Origin: an uncultured Algimonas sp.
GTDB lineage: Bacteria; Pseudomonadota; Alphaproteobacteria; Caulobacterales; Maricaulaceae
Assembly: GCA_937923575.1 (NCBI GenBank)
Contig: CALDUL010000037.1
Location: 22,137 to 86,136, forward strand
DNA length: 64,000 nt
Reading direction: 5' to 3'
Below are positions 44,954-54,160 of the stretch, in pieces. How positions within the stretch are numbered: position 1 is the stretch's first letter; every line of letters begins with the position of its first letter. The position numbers and the translations under genes are program-made. The notes beneath the pieces are model-generated. The model was not told where the DNA came from. It saw only the letters and a program-made list of their open reading frames with translations, and did no database searches.

Positions 44954-45907
44954 CTAGGCAGCGAGCATCCAGCGCAGCGTGTCGTCGATCGGGCGCGCGG
45001 GCACGGTGCCGATCATGCGCCGTAAGCCCTCGGTTGAGGCCTTGATGATGTCTGGATCGTTCGGGCGCAACAGGGAGGGGTCGGTTCGCACGTCCAGCTG
45101 ATGGCCGGAAATGGCGGCGCAACGTTCGATGACATCGGACAGGCTACGCACGGTCCCACTCGTTAGGTTAACGACATCGCTGGCGCTGGACATGGGGGCG
45201 TCGATCAGTCGGGCGTAGATATCGCAGATGTCTCGCACGTCAGAAAAATCGCGGTGCTTGTCGGTCGCGCCCATGGTCAGCACGGCCTCGCGGCGGCGGA
45301 AATGCTCCACGATCTTGGGCACGACGAAGCGGTCGGACTGTCCTCGCCCCGTATAGTTGAAAGGCCGCGCGATCAGAACGTCGAAATGCGGCGCATAGGC
45401 TTGGGCGAGCTGCTCCATCGACAGTTTGGAACAGCCATAGAAGGACATTGGGTTGGGGCGAAGCGCTTCGGACAGATCGCCCGGTGGCTGCTCCCCGTAA
45501 ACGTGGGACGAGCTCGCGACGATGACGCGCCGCGGCGGCGTCTTCGATCTCGCCAGTGCGCCCAGTAGATTGTCCGCGCCCACGACATTGGCGTCCAGCA
45601 TGCCCAGACGGTCCGGCGACATCGGATTGGCAGCCCCGGCGAGGTGAATGACGACATCGGCGCGGGCCTGCTCCACGGCGTTGGCCACGGCATCCGGATC
45701 GCGAATATCGGCGCAGACCATCTGCACCGCTGCGCGGCTCATTGTGTCGTGATTGCGCGCATTGAGTGCGGGAACGCTCAGCCCGGCCTCGCGACCGGCG
45801 CGCGGCGACAGCCAATCCACGACCTCAAGGTCGTGCTCGCGCAGCAGGGGCGAAAGGTGACGGCCGGTGAAGCCGTTGGCGCCGGTAATGAGAACGCGCT
45901 CGCCCAT
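44954..45907 (-). CDS. NAD-dependent epimerase/dehydratase, GDP-6-deoxy-mannose reductase-like
   Basis: 317 aa extended SDR. Cofactor motif LITGANGFTGRHL, catalytic serine/threonine in VIVASSSHVYGE and YxxxK in FYGCSKLSME. The segment IARPFNYTGRGQSDRFVVPKI is the pattern of GDP-4-keto-6-deoxymannose reductase (RMD) and related nucleotide-sugar reductases. It would supply a deoxyhexose such as GDP-rhamnose for envelope glycans, together with the phosphomannomutase divergent from it. Confidence 0.78.
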   Translation of the reverse strand: MGERVLITGANGFTGRHLSPLLREHDLEVVDWLSPRAGREAGLSVPALNARNHDTMSRAAVQMVCADIRDPDAVANAVEQARADVVIHLAGAANPMSPDRLGMLDANVVGADNLLGALARSKTPPRRVIVASSSHVYGEQPPGDLSEALRPNPMSFYGCSKLSMEQLAQAYAPHFDVLIARPFNYTGRGQSDRFVVPKIVEHFRRREAVLTMGATDKHRDFSDVRDICDIYARLIDAPMSSASDVVNLTSGTVRSLSDVIERCAAISGHQLDVRTDPSLLRPNDPDIIKASTEGLRRMIGTVPARPIDDTLRWMLAA

Positions 45908-46088
45908 GGGCTCTCTTCATTCTTCTTTGCGCCCCCCGCAAAAAACTCTACCGCTCGTTTCACGCCGGTACCGGCCAGGGTCAAGCGCGATTGCAATTAA
46001 GGCAACTTGAACCGGGCGAATGCAAAAGCGGGCCGGAGCGTGGAAATGTTCACGTCATTTTGACATATTTCGCGCTAGAGCCGCGCCC
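45908..46088. other. Divergent intergenic region (reductase / phosphomannomutase)
   Basis: 181 bp without a gene. It holds TTGACA at 46054-46059 without a well-spaced -10, and a TTAA-N7-TGAA sequence at 45997-46011 that is one base short of a CtrA box. No terminator or hairpin stands out. Promoters for both divergent genes must lie here. Confidence 0.4.
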
Positions 46089-47609
46089 ATGTCGCGCCTA
46101 CCCCAATCTCATATTGCCCCGAACAGCTATGCTTTCGAGACGGCGCCCCTGGTCAAACCGACGGGATTTCGTGAATATGATGCGCGCTGGTGGTTTGGCG
46201 GGCCTGGTCACGAGAAAGCCCCGGAACTCAATCTCTACGGCGTGCGCGCGCTGGGCGAAGGGCTCGGTACGCTCATGCATGAACGCGGCGTCGATCCGGT
46301 GATCGCAGTTGGACACGATTTTCGCCACTACAGCCTGTCGATCAAGATGAGCCTGATCGCGGGACTGATGAGTGCCGGGATCAAGGTTCTCGATATCGGC
46401 CTCGCGCTCTCGCCCATGGCATATTTCGCGCAGTTCCACCTGAATGCGGCGGGCGTGGCCATGGTCACGGCGTCCCACAATTCCAACGGCTGGACCGGCG
46501 TGAAGATGGGCATCGAGGCTCCGCTGACCTTCGGTCCCGACGAGATGGCGCGGCTCAAGGCGATTGTTTTGGGCGGAGAGGCCAAGGCCCGGCCCGGCGG
46601 TTCCTATGAATTCGTGGACGGCGTGCGCGAGGCCTATCTCGACGACGTCGCCAAGGGGGTGAAGCTCTCGCGCCCGATCAAGGTCGTCGCGGCCTGCGGC
46701 AACGGTACGGCCGGGGCTTTCGCGCCAGAGCTCCTCCGGCGCATCGGGGCCGAGGTCGTCGCCGTGGAATGCGATCTCGACTACAATTTCCCGAACTACA
46801 ATCCCAACCCCGAGAGCATGAAGATGCTCCACGCCATGCGCGATAGCGTGCTGGAACACGGCGCCGATGTGGCGCTGGGTTTTGATGGCGACGGCGACCG
46901 CTGCGGTGTTGTCGACAATGAGGGCGAGGAGCTGTTCGCGGACAAGGTCGGCGTCATGCTGGCCCGTGATCTATCCGCCGTGCATGACAACAAGCAATTC
47001 GTCGTCGATGTAAAATCCACCGGCCTCTACCACACCGATCCGGTGCTGAAGGCGAACGGCGCGAAGACGGATTACTACAAGACCGGTCACAGCTATATCA
47101 AGCGCCGCGTCAACGAGCTGGACGCGCTGGTCGGTTTTGAGAAGTCCGGCCACTATTTCTTCAACGCGCCGATCGGGCGCGGCTATGACTGCGGTCTGGT
47201 CAGCGCTGTGGCGATCCTGCAGATGCTCGACCGCAATCCGGGTAAGTCATTTGCGGATCTTCGCCGCGCGCTGCCCGTCACCTACGGCTCTCCGACCATG
47301 AGCCCCTATTGCGCGGATGAGGACAAATACGGCGTGATCGAGCAGATCATAGCGGATGTCCGTGCGGATGCGGAAGCCGGCAAGACCGTGATGGGTCAGA
47401 AAGTCGTCGATGTGAACACCGTCAATGGCGTGCGCTACACGTTGGAAGACGGCAGCTGGGGTCTGATCCGGGCGAGCTCCAACACGCCCAATCTGGTCGT
47501 CGTCGTGGAGAGCCCGACATCGGAAGAGATTCGCAACGGCCTGTTCGCCGATATCGAAAAACGCTTATCCGGCTTCGAGCCCGTCGGCGCATTTGATCAG
47601 AAAATCTAG
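46089..47609 (+). CDS. Phosphomannomutase/phosphoglucomutase
   Basis: 506 aa from the ATG at 46089. The alpha-D-phosphohexomutase signatures are all present: phosphoserine in VTASHNSNGWTG, metal loop GFDGDGDRCGVVD, sugar loop GFEKSGHYFF and phosphate loop RASSNTPNLVVVVES. It converts hexose-6-phosphate to hexose-1-phosphate (mannose and/or glucose) for nucleotide-sugar formation. The next gene, galU, starts 6 bp after its stop, so the pair supplies UDP-glucose and GDP-mannose precursors. Confidence 0.92.
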   Translation: MSRLPQSHIAPNSYAFETAPLVKPTGFREYDARWWFGGPGHEKAPELNLYGVRALGEGLGTLMHERGVDPVIAVGHDFRHYSLSIKMSLIAGLMSAGIKVLDIGLALSPMAYFAQFHLNAAGVAMVTASHNSNGWTGVKMGIEAPLTFGPDEMARLKAIVLGGEAKARPGGSYEFVDGVREAYLDDVAKGVKLSRPIKVVAACGNGTAGAFAPELLRRIGAEVVAVECDLDYNFPNYNPNPESMKMLHAMRDSVLEHGADVALGFDGDGDRCGVVDNEGEELFADKVGVMLARDLSAVHDNKQFVVDVKSTGLYHTDPVLKANGAKTDYYKTGHSYIKRRVNELDALVGFEKSGHYFFNAPIGRGYDCGLVSAVAILQMLDRNPGKSFADLRRALPVTYGSPTMSPYCADEDKYGVIEQIIADVRADAEAGKTVMGQKVVDVNTVNGVRYTLEDGSWGLIRASSNTPNLVVVVESPTSEEIRNGLFADIEKRLSGFEPVGAFDQKI

Positions 47610-47615
47610 GAAACG

Positions 47616-48491
47616 ATGATGCCAATACGCCCCCGCATTGCCGTGCTGCCCGTCGCCGGTTTCGGCACGCGCGTCCTGCCCGCGACCAAATCGATCCCGA
47701 AAGAAATGCTGCCCATCGTGGACCGGCCCGCGCTGCAATATGTCGTGGACGAAGCTTTTGCTGCGGGCATCGAGCACTGCGTCCTGATTACCGGCCGGAA
47801 CAAGGGCGCGATCGAGGACTATTTCGACGAAGCCTATGAGCTGGAGCGGGCGCTGGAACTCAAAGGCAAATCCGATCTGTGGAGCGAGCTGAAACGCCTC
47901 CGCCCCAAGGAAGGGACAATGAGCTTCGTGCGCCAGCAATCGGCGCGCGGTCTCGGCCACGCCGTATGGTGCGCGCGGGACATCGTCGGCAATCAACCCT
48001 TTGCCGTGCTGCTGCCCGACGTGATCGTTAAATCCGACCCCGGCTGTCTCGCGCAGATGATGGATGCCTATGAAGACGTCGGCGGCAATATCATCGCCGT
48101 GGACGAAGTGCCGGAAGCCGACGTGTCCAAATACGGTGTCATCGCTCCCAAGGGAGAGATGGGTGGCCCGCTGATCGCCATGTCCGGCATGGTGGAGAAA
48201 CCCTCTGTCGAAGACGCGCCCTCGCGCTACAAGATCACGGGCCGCTATATCCTGCAGCCCGAAGTCATGACGCTTCTCGCCACCCAGGAAGCGGGCGCGG
48301 GCGGCGAAGTGCAGCTGACCGACGCCATGGCACGCGCGATGGAGGCCGGCTCGCCATTCCACGCCTTTGCCTATGACGGGCAGGATTATGACTGCGGCTC
48401 CAAGCTCGGCTATTTCGAAGCCGTGCTGGCCCATGCGCTGGACCATCCGGAAATCGCCGACGGTGCGCGCAAACTGGTTGCGAAATCCTGA
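47616..48491 (+). CDS. galU: UTP--glucose-1-phosphate uridylyltransferase
   Basis: 291 aa nucleotidyltransferase making UDP-glucose. Motifs: VLPVAGFGTRVLPATKSIPKEML shown as the loop GFGTRVLPATKS, VDRPALQYVVDEA, QQSARGLGHAVWCA and VEKPSVEDAPS, with GGEVQLTDAM near the end. Length is typical. Co-directional with the upstream phosphomannomutase; a 50 bp gap separates it from cysD. Confidence 0.95.
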   Translation: MMPIRPRIAVLPVAGFGTRVLPATKSIPKEMLPIVDRPALQYVVDEAFAAGIEHCVLITGRNKGAIEDYFDEAYELERALELKGKSDLWSELKRLRPKEGTMSFVRQQSARGLGHAVWCARDIVGNQPFAVLLPDVIVKSDPGCLAQMMDAYEDVGGNIIAVDEVPEADVSKYGVIAPKGEMGGPLIAMSGMVEKPSVEDAPSRYKITGRYILQPEVMTLLATQEAGAGGEVQLTDAMARAMEAGSPFHAFAYDGQDYDCGSKLGYFEAVLAHALDHPEIADGARKLVAKS

Positions 48492-48524
48492 TCACATAAA
48501 GATGAGTTGCAGGCGGCGCGTCAG

Positions 48525-48542
48525 TGTGGGATGTTTCCCACA
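48525..48542. promoter_or_regulatory. Perfect 7-bp inverted repeat overlapping the cysD start codon
   Basis: TGTGGGA (48525-48531), TGTT, TCCCACA (48536-48542). The last base is the A of the ATG at 48542. No usual ribosome site is visible upstream, so the palindrome could be an operator or an RNA hairpin hiding the start. The adjacent protein has an HTH-like domain, so autoregulation is a testable idea. Confidence 0.45.
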
Positions 48543-49645
48543 TGAATACGCAAGCCCTCCTCTCCGATCTCGAAGACTTCGCCGCGCGCTCCGGCCAATC
48601 GGTCTCGACCCTCGCGCGCAAGGTCTTCAATGACGGAAAGACCGTCACCCGGCTGAAAGAGGGTGGACAACTGACGCCGCGTACGCTGGACAAGGCGGTC
48701 GCTGCGCTGGACGCGCTGAAGCAGGACCATCTCGGCGCCAAGGGCGTGCGGCTGTCGCATCTCGACCGGCTGGAGGCCGAGAGCATCCACATCATGCGCG
48801 AGGTCGTCGCCCAATGCGACAACCCCGTCATGCTTTACTCGGTCGGCAAGGACAGCTCCGTCATGCTGGAGCTCGCCATCAAGGCCTTCTACCCCAGCCC
48901 GCCGCCATTTCCGCTGCTCCACGTCGACACCCGCTGGAAGTTCTCGGAGATGTACGCCTTCCGCGACCGCCGCGCAGAGGAGGCGGGCATGGAGCTGATC
49001 GTGCATATCAACCCAGACGCCATCGCGGATGATGTCGGACCCTTTACTCATGGCTCGGCCGTCCACACGGACATCACCAAGACGCAAGGGCTGAAACAGG
49101 CGCTCGACGCCGGGCGTTACGACGCGGCCTTTGGTGGTGCGCGCCGTGACGAGGAGAAATCCCGCGCGAAGGAACGCATCTTCTCTTTCCGCAATGAGCA
49201 CCACCGCTGGGACGCCAAGAACCAGCGGCCCGAGCTGTGGAACATCTACAACGCCCGCGTCGCCAAGGGCGAGTCCATGCGTGTCTTCCCGCTGTCCAAT
49301 TGGACCGAGCTCGACATCTGGCAATACATTCACCGCGAAAACATCCAGATACCGGGGCTCTATCTCTCGGCCGAACGGCCTGTGGTGGAGCGCGACGGCG
49401 TGCTGATCATGGTCGATGACGAGCGCATGCCGTTGGAACCGGGCGAAACCCCGATGATGAAAAACGTCCGCTTCCGAACGCTGGGCTGCTACCCGCTTAC
49501 AGGCGCGGTTGAGAGCGAGGCGACGACGCTGACCGAAGTGATCCAGGAAACGCTACTGGCCACGACAAGCGAGCGGCAGGGCCGTGTGATCGACTCAGAC
49601 GGCGGTGCGAGCATGGAGCAGAAGAAAGAGGAGGGGTATTTCTAG
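48542..49645 (+). CDS. cysD: Sulfate adenylyltransferase subunit 2 with N-terminal HTH-like domain
   Basis: 367 aa from the ATG at 48542; GTG at 48524 adds six residues. CysD proper starts near residue 70 ([18 protein letters not shown]) and shows the PP-loop [44 protein letters not shown] and [13 protein letters not shown]; it makes APS from sulfate and ATP with CysN. Ordinary CysD is about 300 aa, so about 65 residues are extra. These ([15 protein letters not shown] through VAALDAL) look like the small XRE/phage-repressor-type HTH seen in alphaproteobacteria. A palindrome overlaps the start. cysNC follows. Confidence 0.9.
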   Translation: MNTQALLSDLEDFAARSGQSVSTLARKVFNDGKTVTRLKEGGQLTPRTLDKAVAALDALKQDHLGAKGVRLSHLDRLEAESIHIMREVVAQCDNPVMLYSVGKDSSVMLELAIKAFYPSPPPFPLLHVDTRWKFSEMYAFRDRRAEEAGMELIVHINPDAIADDVGPFTHGSAVHTDITKTQGLKQALDAGRYDAAFGGARRDEEKSRAKERIFSFRNEHHRWDAKNQRPELWNIYNARVAKGESMRVFPLSNWTELDIWQYIHRENIQIPGLYLSAERPVVERDGVLIMVDDERMPLEPGETPMMKNVRFRTLGCYPLTGAVESEATTLTEVIQETLLATTSERQGRVIDSDGGASMEQKKEEGYF

Positions 49646-49666
49646 CGACGTCCCCAAATCCCTCAT

Positions 49667-49683
49667 CCCGGATCAAGTCCGGG
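49667..49683. repeat. REP-like palindrome
   Basis: CCCGGATCAAGTCCGGG in the cysD-cysN gap, a 6-bp arm palindrome with a 5-nt centre. Similar CCCGGACTTGATCCGGG elements are dispersed in several alphaproteobacterial genomes. I see only this copy in the window. Confidence 0.55.
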
Positions 49684-49732
49684 AAGAGGGGCAAAGTCAG
49701 ATCGTCAGAACCCCCACAGAACCGAAAACACC

Positions 49733-51670
49733 ATGGCCCATCACGACCCTCTCATCGCCTCGGACATCCAGGCCTATCTCGACGCGCAAGGCTCCAAGTC
49801 CTTCCTGCGGGTTTTCACCTGCGGTTCTGTCGACGACGGCAAGTCGACCCTCATCGGGCGGCTGCTCTATGATTCCCAGCTGATCTACGAAGACCAGATG
49901 GCCGCGATCGAGCGGGACAGCAAAACATCCGGCACGACGGGTGAAGCGCCGGATCTGGCGCTGCTGGTCGACGGTCTCGCGGCGGAGCGCGAGCAGGGCA
50001 TCACCATCGATGTGGCCTACCGCTTCTTCTCGACAGACAAGCGCAAGTTCATCATCGCCGACACGCCCGGCCATGTGCAGTACACGCGCAATATGGCGAC
50101 GGGCGCAAGCACGGCGGATGTCGCCATCCTGCTGATCGACGCGCGCCACGGTGTGGTCGAGCAGACCCGTCGCCACGCCTTCATCGCGAGCCTTTTGGGT
50201 ATTCCCCGCGTCGTCGTGGCCGTGAACAAGATGGACCTTGTCGGGTTCGATCAAGGCACGTTCAACGCCATCGATGTGGCCTTCCGAGAGTTTGCGACTC
50301 GGCTCGATTTTTCCGACATCATGACCATCCCGGTCAGCGCGCTAGACGGGGACAACGTCACGACGCGCTCCGACGCTGCGCCCTGGTATAGAGGCCCGAG
50401 CCTGCTGGGCTTTCTCGAACAGATCGAAGTGGATCGCCAGAGCCTGGGCGCGCCCTTCCGCCTGCCCGTTCAATGGGTGAACCGTCCGAACCTCGACTTC
50501 CGCGGCTTCTCCGGCACGGTGGCCTCCGGCACGATTTCCAAGGGCGATCCCGTCATCGCGCTCCCATCCGGCCGCCGCAGCACGGTCAAGGACATCGTTC
50601 TCTACACCGACTCGTTGGAGCACGCACGGCAGGACCAGGCGGTCACGATCACGCTGAACGACGAAATCGACATCTCGCGCGGCGACATGATCTGCGCGGC
50701 CGATCAGCCCATCGAAGTGGCCGACCAGTTTCAGGCCAAGATGATCTGGATGGATGATGCGCAGCTCTTCCCGGGACGCCAATATATTATCCGTACGACA
50801 AACAACGCGGCCAGCGGATCGGTCACCGCGATCAAGCACCGCATTGATATAGAGGACTTCAGCGAGGCCGCCGCCAAGACGCTGCAACTCAACGAGATCG
50901 GCGTAGTGACCCTGTCGCTGACCAAGCCGATCCCGTTCGACCCCTATTCGGACAACCGCTCCACCGGTGCCTTCATCGTGGTGGACCGACAGACGAACCG
51001 CACGGTCGGGGCGGGCATGCTCGACTTTGCGCTGCGGCGCTCGCGCAATATCGTGCGGCAGGATCTGGTCGTGAACACCGCCGCCCGCGCAGCGCAAAAG
51101 GGGCAGAGCTCGGCCGTGCTCTGGTTCACGGGTCTTTCCGGCTCGGGCAAGTCGACCATCGCGAACCTTGTCGATGAGGCGCTGTTCGAGCGGGGCCACC
51201 ACACCTATACGCTGGACGGCGACAATGTCCGTCATGGGCTGAACCGCGATTTGGGCTTCACCAAGGCCGACCGGATCGAGAACATCCGCCGCATCGGCGA
51301 GGTCGCGAACCTCATGGTCGATGCCGGGCTGATCGTAATGTGCTCCTTCATCAGTCCCTATCGGGCGGAGCGCCAGATGGTGCGCGACCGCGTGGGCTCG
51401 GAGCGCTTTTTCGAAATTCACGTCGACACGCCGCTGCATGTTGCCGAAGAGCGCGACGTCAAAGGCCTATACGCCAAGGCGCGGGCGGGCGAGATCAAGA
51501 ACTTCACGGGCATCGATTCTGAATATCAGCCACCGGATGCGCCGGAGCTTCGCATCGATACGACGCAAATGTCTGCCCAGGATGCGGCAGACGCCATTGT
51601 CGATCTGCTGCGCAGCCGCGGCCTGCTCGATGATCCGCGCCTGCTGATGCAAGACGGCGGAGGCATCTAG
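49733..51670 (+). CDS. cysNC: Bifunctional sulfate adenylyltransferase subunit 1/adenylylsulfate kinase
   Basis: 645 aa fusion, NodQ-like. Residues about 20-440 are CysN, an EF-Tu-like GTPase (P-loop GSVDDGKSTLIGRLL, ADTPGHVQYTRNM, AVNKMDLV). Residues about 450-640 are APS kinase CysC (WFTGLSGSGKSTIANLVDEAL, DGDNVRHGLNRDLGF, GLYAKARAGEIKNFTGID). With CysD it yields APS and then PAPS for assimilation or sulfation. The 87 bp gap behind cysD holds a REP-like palindrome. Confidence 0.95.
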   Translation: MAHHDPLIASDIQAYLDAQGSKSFLRVFTCGSVDDGKSTLIGRLLYDSQLIYEDQMAAIERDSKTSGTTGEAPDLALLVDGLAAEREQGITIDVAYRFFSTDKRKFIIADTPGHVQYTRNMATGASTADVAILLIDARHGVVEQTRRHAFIASLLGIPRVVVAVNKMDLVGFDQGTFNAIDVAFREFATRLDFSDIMTIPVSALDGDNVTTRSDAAPWYRGPSLLGFLEQIEVDRQSLGAPFRLPVQWVNRPNLDFRGFSGTVASGTISKGDPVIALPSGRRSTVKDIVLYTDSLEHARQDQAVTITLNDEIDISRGDMICAADQPIEVADQFQAKMIWMDDAQLFPGRQYIIRTTNNAASGSVTAIKHRIDIEDFSEAAAKTLQLNEIGVVTLSLTKPIPFDPYSDNRSTGAFIVVDRQTNRTVGAGMLDFALRRSRNIVRQDLVVNTAARAAQKGQSSAVLWFTGLSGSGKSTIANLVDEALFERGHHTYTLDGDNVRHGLNRDLGFTKADRIENIRRIGEVANLMVDAGLIVMCSFISPYRAERQMVRDRVGSERFFEIHVDTPLHVAEERDVKGLYAKARAGEIKNFTGIDSEYQPPDAPELRIDTTQMSAQDAADAIVDLLRSRGLLDDPRLLMQDGGGI

Positions 51671-51672
51671 CC

Positions 51673-52638
51673 TTGGCTGATTTCGATCTGTTCAACGGCG
51701 ACGCCGACGGCATTTTCTCGCTGCTGCAACTGCGCGCGCGCGAGCCGCGCGATGCCGAGTTGGTGACCGGCGTGAAGCGCGACATCCGCCTGTTCGACCG
51801 CATCGCAGGTCAAGCAGGTGAGGGCGACCGGGTGAGCGCGCTCGATATCTCCATGGCGCGGAACATGGAGGCGCTGACGCGCGTGCTCAACGACGGTGCC
51901 GACGTCTTCTACTGCGATCACCACCTCGCGGGCGATGTGCCGGAGCATCCCGGACTGACCGCCGTACTCGACGGCTCCAAAGTGATGTGCACGGCGTTTC
52001 TGATCGACACATATCTGGCGGGGGCGCACACCGACTGGGCGATCTGCGGCGCATATGGTGACAACTTTCCGCAACTCGCCGAAGCCTTGGCGGTGCGTAG
52101 CGGTCTCGATCTCCCCATGAACAAGCTCCGGGAATTGGGCGAGTTGGTAAACTACAATGCCTATGGTCTGGAGCTCGCGGATCTGCATTTCGACCCGGCG
52201 AAGCTTTACCGCACGCTGTCCAGCTACTCCGGCCCCATCGATTTTCTCGACGCAGACACGGAAGATTTCGCCACACTGAAAGCCGGCTACGCATCCGACT
52301 GGGACGTGGCGCAGAATGCGCGGGAGGCTGATGTCAGCGATGCCGGCCAGGTGCTGGTCCTGCCCGCGGGCGCGGCGTCCAACCGGATCGGCGGGCTGTT
52401 CGGCAATGCGCTGGTGGACGAGGAGCCTCAGGCCGCCTTCGCCGTGCTGACCGAACTGTCCGGGGAGGCGGCCTACCGCGTGTCCATTCGCGCCCCGCGG
52501 TCCCGAAAGACGGGTACGGCGTCAGACCTCGCCGTGCAGTTCGGCGGCGGCGGCCGGGCGGCGGCGGCTGGGATCGACGCGCTGCCGGATGCGGAGCTGG
52601 ACCATTTCATCGGCGCATTCCGCGACGTGTTTGCCTAG
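51673..52638 (+). CDS. DHH family phosphoesterase
   Basis: 321 aa from a TTG at 51673, directly behind the cysNC stop. The DHH motifs are FNGDADGIFSLLQL (metal-binding Asp residues), SALDISMARN, and FYCDHHLAGDVP; the DHHA1-type end reads VQFGGGGRAAAAGID. Such proteins hydrolyse phosphodiesters, for example nanoRNA, pAp or cyclic dinucleotide products. The neighbour makes PAPS, so pAp hydrolysis is a tempting but unproven role. Confidence 0.8.
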   Translation: MADFDLFNGDADGIFSLLQLRAREPRDAELVTGVKRDIRLFDRIAGQAGEGDRVSALDISMARNMEALTRVLNDGADVFYCDHHLAGDVPEHPGLTAVLDGSKVMCTAFLIDTYLAGAHTDWAICGAYGDNFPQLAEALAVRSGLDLPMNKLRELGELVNYNAYGLELADLHFDPAKLYRTLSSYSGPIDFLDADTEDFATLKAGYASDWDVAQNAREADVSDAGQVLVLPAGAASNRIGGLFGNALVDEEPQAAFAVLTELSGEAAYRVSIRAPRSRKTGTASDLAVQFGGGGRAAAAGIDALPDAELDHFIGAFRDVFA

Positions 52639-52640
52639 CG

Positions 52641-53786
52641 CTACTCCGCCACCTTGCGCGCTTCCGCCAGATAGCTCTCGCTCTGCATTTCAATCAGTCG
52701 GGACGCAGTCCGCTCAAACTCGAACGCGCCGTCGCCGCTGGAATAGAGCGCGGCCGGCTCGGTATCCGCGCTCATCACCAGCTTCGTGCGGGTCTCGTAT
52801 AGCGCGTCGATGAGCGCGACGAAGCGCTTGGCCTCGTTGCGATCTTCGCGGGTCATGGCGGGTACGCCGTCGAGCACCAGCGTGTGGAAGGTTTCCGCTA
52901 GCGCGAGATAATCCGCCGCGCCGAGCGGGCGACCGCACAGCGCGTGAAAGTCCTCGCGCGCCGCACCAGAGCCCGTGCGCTCGATGGTGAGCGTCCGGCC
53001 CTGCACGGCGATCTCGGTCGGGCGCATGGCAGCGTCCGCTGTGATCCGCGCCCAGGCTGCGTCCATGGCCGCCGTCGTTTCCGCACCCAGCGGCGAGTAG
53101 AAGACAGGCGCCTTTGTAAGCGCGCGCAAGCGGTGATCGGTCTGGCCGTCGAAGTCGAAGATTTCCAAATGCTCGCCCATCATGTCGATAAAGGGCTCGA
53201 AGAGCTTTCGGTTCAGCCCGTTCTTATAGAGCTCATCCGGCACGCGGTTGGACGTGGCGACGACGACGACCTCCTCCTCCCACAGTGCCTCGAACAGGCG
53301 CGCCAAGATCATGGCGTCCGTGATGTCGGTGACGTGGAATTCGTCGAAACAAAGCAGGGCCGCGTCAGCGGCGATGGCGCGTGCCACAGGCGCGATCGGA
53401 TCGTCGCCGTCGCCGCGGCGGTGGTGTTCGGACGCGCGGCGTTCGCTCGTGCTCATCTTGCGAAAGGCACCGATGCGTGCGTGCACATCGATCATGAAGG
53501 CGTGAAAGTGGACGCGGCGCTTGGCCTGCACCGGCGCGAGCCGGAAGAAGACATCCATCAGCATGGACTTCCCGCGCCCGACCCCGCCCCACATATAGAG
53601 TCCGCGCGGCGTCTCCGAGCGGCGGAAACGGGCGAAGAAGCCGTCGGATCGCTCGAAATCGCCGAGGCGCGCCAGCATGGCGTCGAGCGCCCCGGCCGCG
53701 CGCCGCTGCACCGGATCGTCCTGCAAGGCACCCGCCTCGACTTTTGCGTCCAGCCAGCCCGTGACGGTGTGCTCCCGCGCGCTCAC
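52641..53786 (-). CDS. zapE: Cell division ATPase ZapE (AFG1-like)
   Basis: 381 aa from the GTG at 53786, which overlaps the stop of the upstream microprotein (GTGA); the frame beyond has no family character. Walker A is GGVGRGKSMLMDVF, Walker B ALLCFDEFHVTD, and sensor VVVATSNRVPDELYKNGL. ZapE binds the Z ring and aids late division; mitochondrial AFG1 relatives act in protein quality control. Its 3' end is 2 bp from the convergent DHH gene. Confidence 0.88.
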   Translation of the reverse strand: MSAREHTVTGWLDAKVEAGALQDDPVQRRAAGALDAMLARLGDFERSDGFFARFRRSETPRGLYMWGGVGRGKSMLMDVFFRLAPVQAKRRVHFHAFMIDVHARIGAFRKMSTSERRASEHHRRGDGDDPIAPVARAIAADAALLCFDEFHVTDITDAMILARLFEALWEEEVVVVATSNRVPDELYKNGLNRKLFEPFIDMMGEHLEIFDFDGQTDHRLRALTKAPVFYSPLGAETTAAMDAAWARITADAAMRPTEIAVQGRTLTIERTGSGAAREDFHALCGRPLGAADYLALAETFHTLVLDGVPAMTREDRNEAKRFVALIDALYETRTKLVMSADTEPAALYSSGDGAFEFERTASRLIEMQSESYLAEARKVAE

Positions 53787-53917
53787 AGGGATGCCAACCG
53801 AATTGCGGCCGCCGCCAGCAGACCGAATGCCACCAGGACGCAGGCATAGAACAGCACGGGCCTGCGGATGGCGGGCGGTTCGGGCTTTGTGGATTCTGGC
53901 GGAGGAATCTGGGTCAT
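53783..53917 (-). CDS. 44-aa membrane microprotein coupled to zapE
   Basis: From the ATG at 53917 it reads a Pro-rich cytoplasmic N-terminus (MTQIPPPESTKPEPP) and one transmembrane helix (VLFYACVLVAFGLLAAAAI). Its TGA overlaps the zapE GTG by GTGA, so translation should be coupled. An upstream ATG at 53983 gives a longer version without further features. Such short single-helix proteins upstream of zapE are not known to me by name. Confidence 0.55.
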   Translation of the reverse strand: MTQIPPPESTKPEPPAIRRPVLFYACVLVAFGLLAAAAIRLASL

Positions 53918-54048
53918 CGCGTTGTTCGCGCCTTTTTCCTGTCCCTCGCTCCTCGTCAAGCGGCAAGCCAAAACCGGGGTCAAACGGTCATTTCGAGCAA
54001 AATTTGCGATTTTTCAAAAATTAAAGGAACTGGGCTGTTCATTCTACG

Positions 54049-54063
54049 TTAAAGGCAAGTTAA
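54049..54063. promoter_or_regulatory. Perfect CtrA-type box
   Basis: TTAA-AGGCAAG-TTAA is an exact TTAA-N7-TTAA match to the CtrA consensus. It lies 98 bp before the ATG at 54161 and 131 bp before the divergent microprotein/zapE unit, in an unusually AT-rich 243-bp region (53918-54160). Cell-cycle control of one or both is plausible. Confidence 0.6.
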
Positions 54064-54160
54064 GTTAGCGGATGTGCCGTCTGCGCGAGCCATTTCGGCT
54101 GCCCGGCACAACAATGCGCAATATCGCGCACCGCATTAGGGACTGGAGGGTACCTCACTC

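Noticed and set aside
45997..46011. TTAA-N7-TGAA before the phosphomannomutase gene as a CtrA site
   Set aside because: One mismatch in the second half and no supporting context; too likely by chance.
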